DNA of 46,618 nt from an uncultured Bacteroidales bacterium (GTDB lineage Bacteria; Bacteroidota; Bacteroidia; Bacteroidales; UBA932), in the NCBI GenBank assembly GCA_934700615.1, contig CAKUXR010000025.1, positions 1-46,618 of the forward strand, written 5' to 3'. Under the pieces are notes generated by a model. That model was not told where the DNA came from, ran no database searches, and worked only from the letters and a program-made list of their open reading frames with translations. Both the position numbers and the translations under genes were made by a program. Positions 42,636-46,618 of the stretch are shown one piece after another (within the stretch, counting starts at the first letter, position 1; every line of letters begins with the position of its first letter).

Positions 42636-45600
42636 TTATTCTATCGGTCCCACAATCGGAAAATCAGGATCCGGGTTCGGCTTCGGCTTCAGAACCATAA
42701 AATTGGGTTTACTGAAAATTGTAAACTTAAAGGTTTGTAGCCTGTTATTGGGTTCATCTTGAGAATCATATAATGTTATATGGGTCTCTCTTATAACTTT
42801 GTCTTCTCTACTCTCCTTGGCCTTTTGGATGTCATCTAGGAACCACGCCTTATTGAAAATTCTAAATTCCCATACATCTTTCTCTGCGACATAAGTTCCA
42901 TAATCATAATTATATCCAAATGAACGGAACTGAATATCTAGTCGGCTGACACACGATATATAGCAGCCTTCTCGTTTCATCTTATCGATGCTTTCTTCCA
43001 AACCTGTCTCATTCCCGGTCGGGAAGGAGTTGAACTTTATTGAAAACACATCTTCCGTTGACATGGGACCGAAATATGGCTCGCTTGCAATATATACTGT
43101 CCCCTCGGAGTTTACGATTGCGTATGGGTGACACAATTTAAATATTGCCCCATCATCAATGGTAACCGAATACAACTCACCTTTTTTGTCTCCGTCTACA
43201 AGACGCGCACAAATCGTAGATATTCCCTTTTCTTCAGGAATGAACGAATAAGTATTTCTATGTGTTTCAGTCGTGCTCATGTTTCCATCCTCATCTATGA
43301 GTGTCCACTCATATTCAAGTTCTCCAGAGGCTACCAATTTATTAATGTATTCCATGTCAGAATAGTTGAGGGTGCGGGCTGTTGCAACATATCCGGTTCC
43401 CACTTTGTATCCGCAATCTATAATCATATCAGGAAAATCTACGATGACGTCTTTCCTTGCCCGATACATCTTGCCGTCCTCATATTTCTCTGCTATTATC
43501 TCCACTGATCCCGAGCCGATAGCCTGCAAAACGCCGGTACTGCTGATGGTCGCTTTTGTCTTATCAGACGTGTACCATTTCACTCCAGAAAATCCATCTA
43601 CTCGATATACGGCTCCTGACTCAGCACGTTGCGCACCCTTGATTTCGAAATTTGATTGTTTCCCTATCCAGTCATATACATCTTTGTTTATGTCGATATG
43701 TTGAGTTGCCTCATTAAAAAGATAATATGCGTCAAAAGGACTTGATGAGATGTCAGGTGGAGAAGTGTAAAAGTCCGTCATCGCCATCTTTTGTGTCAAA
43801 TCACCTGATTCCCATGCACAAAGTGCACTAGCGGAAGGAACGAACATTATATCACTGACGATTCCAAACTTATATGAATATTTAACGAGGGCATTTTTAT
43901 CTCCTCCTTCAACTACGTATGGTAAGCCATCTTTATTATTGTCACCACCAAGGGAAATGGAAAATTTGGACCCCGGCATATCATCATAGTACATTATTCC
44001 TGCCGGTATCATTCTTTTATCATAAAACAACTTATATGTTTTTGATATCAGCCATAAATACTTCTTGGTATATTTCAAGCTCAACTCTGATAGTACTCGG
44101 TTCGAGTTAGAAGACGACAAAGGATTAATCTCTGCATTTAACATCAACTTGTTTGATCCGAGCCACTTCAAATTCCTTCCAATCGGAGCCAGGTTTATGG
44201 TCTTGAGATAATTGCCCAATATCGTGAATGATGCCAAATCAGCCAATGTCAGGGATATGTCAGCCAAGAATCTCGTTTTAATTGAGCCTTCGGCATAAAG
44301 GTAATGGGAGTCATACGCGAGATTTTGCTGGAAAGCCCTTCCGTTTACGATTGTCAGGTTTTGCGGCATCTTAGGGAATCCAAGAAGAAACAACTCTCTC
44401 TGCCACTGATTATGTACGGTATTGTCTATCTTTAATTTTGAGTCCACAAAGTTTATCAGCATCTGCTTGGCAGATTTGGAGTTAAGAATCTTATTCAAGA
44501 CAACCTCATAATCGGACAATTCCCCTTTCATGAATAAATCAGCGATGCCGACAACTTTATCATATCCATGCGTGCAGCTGATAATTTGATTGACAAAATA
44601 CAAAGCTCCCAGTGGGACATTTGCACCTAGATGCGGAGTGTCGTGGGTGACAAATGTGCTTATTTGATGCTCTTTCTCGGCATTCTCCATGCTGCACAGC
44701 GCGTATCTTGCCACCAGACCTCCCATACTTTGCCCCATGAGTATGGTTGGCTCTGCACATCCGCTGGATTCTTTCATCGAATTAATCTCTTGAATAAATG
44801 CCTCAAGCAGTTTTGCATTTGCTTTAATATCCTCAAGTGAATTGTCCCAATCCACGTATATTAAGTCATAGTCAAATTTATATTTCTTAAAATAATTATC
44901 ATAAAAAGAGAGGTGATTTGTCTCTCCCAGATGAACTCCTGATTCAATTATGCTTTCTTTACCAACCAGAGTAAGATACTCCCATGGATCAAATCCTTCG
45001 ACAACTATAAAAGGCTTTGTTATTGATGAATTATTACTGAAATAACAGGACATGAGGCCTTTTACTGTAACTCCTTCATAACTTACAGACTTTACTATCT
45101 GCAAGTTGGGTTTTGTACCAGTCGTCAGAATAGAAATACTTTGTTCAACATATATCTGTGAATGCAGTTCCAGTAATTTATCGCCAATGGCAATCCGCAT
45201 TCTGAGTTCCTTGAGGCCTGATTCGGGGTAATTCACATTCAAGACATCTGAAACATTGACGGTGCGAAATCCGACGCCATCCCCCGCATCAAACTGAACC
45301 GAATAGCCTTCCGATACATTACTCTTTATGTTCGAGGAAGAAAAGGTGAACTCTACATTCAATGAGGGTGAAATCGCAGAAGAGGGGGCAAATGCCGCAA
45401 TATAATTCTCTCCGTATGGATTTTGCCATATGCCATCTATATATCTGTCTGAAACCTGCTCCGTATTCTCATCATATGTCAATAGGCCATCTTCAATGAC
45501 ATTGGCCTTGATATAGTTATATTTGAATAGGGCGAGGAATATATTCACATTAGATGATACCAATGGATTATCCGTCAATGTTTCAATATTTGCAACGGGA

Positions 45601-45899
45601 AGCGTACTGGTTACGGACGCAGAGTTTACGCTTCTGAGTATATTCTCTAATATTGATAGAGACACATAATTACTGTCGGTAAGCTCACGTCCATCGTATT
45701 TGTCAAAATCCACAATATCAATGGCATAATCCAACAACAGGCCCGTCGGCACTTTAGATTTATCCAAGTTCATAAACATCTTGTCTAAAGATGCTCGCAC
45801 TACTTCATTTTCTGTAATCGAAGTTTGACCATATGTGGAGGCCGACATTATAAAGAATAGAATGGATGAAGCGATCCATAAGATTGATTTGTTTCTCAT
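42636..45899 (-). CDS. Large secreted alpha/beta-hydrolase (lipase-like) with an Ig-like domain
   Basis: A 1087-aa exported protein. The signal peptide MRNKSILWIASSILFFIMSA is cleaved before Gln-Thr, and no lipobox is present. An all-beta N-terminal region (to about 290) leads to an alpha/beta-hydrolase core: VVEGFDPWEY (first strand), YVDWDN, the nucleophile elbow ILMGQSMGGLVARYAL with S391, and FVTHDTPHLGANVP, the Thr-Pro-His-x-Gly motif of lipases and PGAP1-like esterases. A Big2-type Ig-like domain lies near residues 735-825 (WYTSDKTKATISSTGVLQA, GSVEIIAEKYEDGK). The last 260 residues are beta-rich and end in a Pro/Asp-rich tail, with no recognisable T9SS sorting domain. The substrate is unknown (lipid, ester or acyl-glycan). 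It is AT-rich relative to the rest of the window. Confidence 0.85.
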   Translation of the reverse strand: MRNKSILWIASSILFFIMSASTYGQTSITENEVVRASLDKMFMNLDKSKVPTGLLLDYAIDIVDFDKYDGRELTDSNYVSLSILENILRSVNSASVTSTLPVANIETLTDNPLVSSNVNIFLALFKYNYIKANVIEDGLLTYDENTEQVSDRYIDGIWQNPYGENYIAAFAPSSAISPSLNVEFTFSSSNIKSNVSEGYSVQFDAGDGVGFRTVNVSDVLNVNYPESGLKELRMRIAIGDKLLELHSQIYVEQSISILTTGTKPNLQIVKSVSYEGVTVKGLMSCYFSNNSSITKPFIVVEGFDPWEYLTLVGKESIIESGVHLGETNHLSFYDNYFKKYKFDYDLIYVDWDNSLEDIKANAKLLEAFIQEINSMKESSGCAEPTILMGQSMGGLVARYALCSMENAEKEHQISTFVTHDTPHLGANVPLGALYFVNQIISCTHGYDKVVGIADLFMKGELSDYEVVLNKILNSKSAKQMLINFVDSKLKIDNTVHNQWQRELFLLGFPKMPQNLTIVNGRAFQQNLAYDSHYLYAEGSIKTRFLADISLTLADLASFTILGNYLKTINLAPIGRNLKWLGSNKLMLNAEINPLSSSNSNRVLSELSLKYTKKYLWLISKTYKLFYDKRMIPAGIMYYDDMPGSKFSISLGGDNNKDGLPYVVEGGDKNALVKYSYKFGIVSDIMFVPSASALCAWESGDLTQKMAMTDFYTSPPDISSSPFDAYYLFNEATQHIDINKDVYDWIGKQSNFEIKGAQRAESGAVYRVDGFSGVKWYTSDKTKATISSTGVLQAIGSGSVEIIAEKYEDGKMYRARKDVIVDFPDMIIDCGYKVGTGYVATARTLNYSDMEYINKLVASGELEYEWTLIDEDGNMSTTETHRNTYSFIPEEKGISTICARLVDGDKKGELYSVTIDDGAIFKLCHPYAIVNSEGTVYIASEPYFGPMSTEDVFSIKFNSFPTGNETGLEESIDKMKREGCYISCVSRLDIQFRSFGYNYDYGTYVAEKDVWEFRIFNKAWFLDDIQKAKESREDKVIRETHITLYDSQDEPNNRLQTFKFTIFSKPNFMVLKPKPNPDPDFPIVGPIE

Positions 45900-46258
45900 A
45901 GGTCAGTAGCGTTTGAAGATGTCAACTGTTCATTAAGATTATTCACGTAATCGACATAGCGGCCATAGATGTCGCTTGAAATGCCGAGAAATGCGGCATC
46001 ACTTTCTTTTAGAGCCAAGATATAGACGCCGTTCTTAAAGACGACCCTGTTAAGCATAAATATGTCCTTGTCGGATTGGATACGACTGCGTACATAGGCA
46101 CTGTCAAGCGTTTCTTCAGCGGCTGACCTGGTGGTTGGCGCCAGTACTGACTTCAATGTCAATGGAACATCTTCTGATGACGGTTCCGTTGGCGAGTGTT
46201 CCTGCAATGTGCAAGACATCGCGATGCATAGCAATGCGAAGATTGAAATTTTTTTCAT
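45896..46258 (-). CDS. Small lipoprotein, first gene of the hydrolase operon
   Basis: A 120-aa lipoprotein, MKKISIFALLCIAMSC, lipidated at Cys 16, followed by a Ser/Pro/Glu linker (EHSPTEPSSEDVP). The mature part is short and mostly helical at its end (YGRYVDYVNNLNEQLTSS). No domain is recognised. Its stop overlaps the start of the large hydrolase gene by 4 bp (ATGA), a strong sign of co-translation and of a physical or functional link. It is preceded by a recognisable promoter. Confidence 0.75.
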   Translation of the reverse strand: MKKISIFALLCIAMSCTLQEHSPTEPSSEDVPLTLKSVLAPTTRSAAEETLDSAYVRSRIQSDKDIFMLNRVVFKNGVYILALKESDAAFLGISSDIYGRYVDYVNNLNEQLTSSNATDL

Positions 46259-46319
46259 AAAGTTTTGTTTTTAACATTAATAATTATGTTTTCATGACGT
46301 CGATGAGTTTCAGTTGCCA

Positions 46320-46350
46320 TCAATATAAAAAACGTTTTTTGATTAACAAA
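46320..46350 (-). promoter_or_regulatory. Promoter of the hydrolase operon with an A6CGT6 palindrome in its spacer
   Basis: On the minus strand TTTG (46350-46347) and TATATTGA (46327-46320) are 19 nt apart, fitting the -33/-7 layout except for the last bases of the -7 box. The perfect palindrome AAAAAACGTTTTTT (46327-46340) fills most of the spacer, where a repressor could block initiation. The leader to the ATG at 46258 is about 55 nt. Confidence 0.45.
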
Positions 46351-46352
46351 TA

Positions 46353-46421
46353 GGGTGTGTCGAAAATTTCTCCTTTTTAATAATTTTATATCCAGATTGA
46401 CAATTCTTTATTGGAATCTGG
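46353..46421. repeat. GGGTGTGTC repeat end with internal hairpin (second copy)
   Basis: GGGTGTGTCGAAAA, then CTCCTTTTT (46353-46378), parallels the left end of the element at 39479 (GGTGTGTCAAAACTCCTTTTTT). A hairpin follows: CCAGATT (46392-46398) with AATCTGG (46415-46421), and inner CAAT/ATTG. No matching right end is found before the GC-rich repeat. It abuts the -33 box of the hydrolase operon. Confidence 0.5.
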
Positions 46422-46504
46422 CGATATTTTAGACGTCGCCTTGAATTCATGCTCATGGCAAACTGATTTGTGAGATATAATCGGCCAAAAGTAAACTTCC
46501 CTCA

Positions 46505-46618
46505 TTTTTCAAGGATGAAGGCTTTCATCGCCATGTTGTCTGTCAGGTGGTGCGGTACGGCGGACGTGGCCAACCCACGGCCTCGGGAAGTGGGAGGTGC
46601 CTGCCGGAGACAAGTTCT
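46505..46618. repeat. GC-rich dispersed repeat (copy 2, cut by the window end)
   Basis: Same element and same orientation as 39774-39971. The first part is diverged (TTTTTCAAGG, TTCATCGCCATG), and from 46542 to the last base it is identical to 39812-39888. The right half, including the second inverted-repeat arm, lies beyond the window. Confidence 0.8.

Overview
The window looks like a chromosomal segment of a member of the Bacteroidota, most likely order Bacteroidales. Evidence: a SusC/SusD pair, a type IX secretion (T9SS) C-terminal sorting domain with a PorV-like barrel beside it, many lipoproteins, almost no Shine-Dalgarno sequences, and several -7 boxes of the form TAnnTTTG, which is the promoter signature of this phylum. 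I cannot name the genus.

Layout. (1) 1-13413, plus strand: xseA-xseB, then an almost gapless glycogen/alpha-glucan cluster: eukaryote-type branching enzyme (GH13_8), amylo-1,6-glucosidase (GH133), a GT4 glycosyltransferase, a GH57 hydrolase with a lysine-rich tail, and a 1412-aa fusion of a GT3 glycogen synthase to a GT35 phosphorylase. ribF closes the run. (2) 13499-16252: a membrane-anchored Pro/Glu protein, greA, a HIT hydrolase and a thioredoxin-fold lipoprotein without CXXC, closed by a perfect 20-bp terminator stem shared with the convergent cvpA-tsaB operon. (3) 17523-22153: ileS-dksA-lspA, ending in a strong terminator. The IleRS carries a swapped GIHH signature in place of HIGH. (4) 22353-34869: SusC, SusD and a Calx-beta lipoprotein, then a secreted hypothetical, a subtilisin with a T9SS sorting domain, a PorV-like barrel, a second lipoprotein subtilisin and a lipocalin-like lipoprotein. 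This looks like a protein- or glycopeptide-processing surface locus. (5) 34910-39456: uvrA and a uridine-kinase-like nucleoside kinase. (6) 39457-46618: an accessory, rearranged region. It contains gene-end remnants duplicated on both sides of an insertion, a GC-rich inverted-repeat element present twice in direct orientation, and minus-strand genes: a three-module lipoprotein, and an AT-rich three-gene operon encoding a small lipoprotein, a 1087-aa secreted alpha/beta-hydrolase with an Ig-like domain, and another likely lipoprotein.

How it fits together. Region 1 can polymerise, branch, debranch and phosphorolyse glycogen with the synthase and phosphorylase in one polypeptide; no ADP-glucose pyrophosphorylase or GT5 synthase is present here. 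Region 4 couples outer-membrane uptake to two differently anchored subtilisins. Region 6 is the least explained part and the best candidate for something new: the secreted hydrolase operon, apparently imported and bracketed by direct copies of a mobile repeat.
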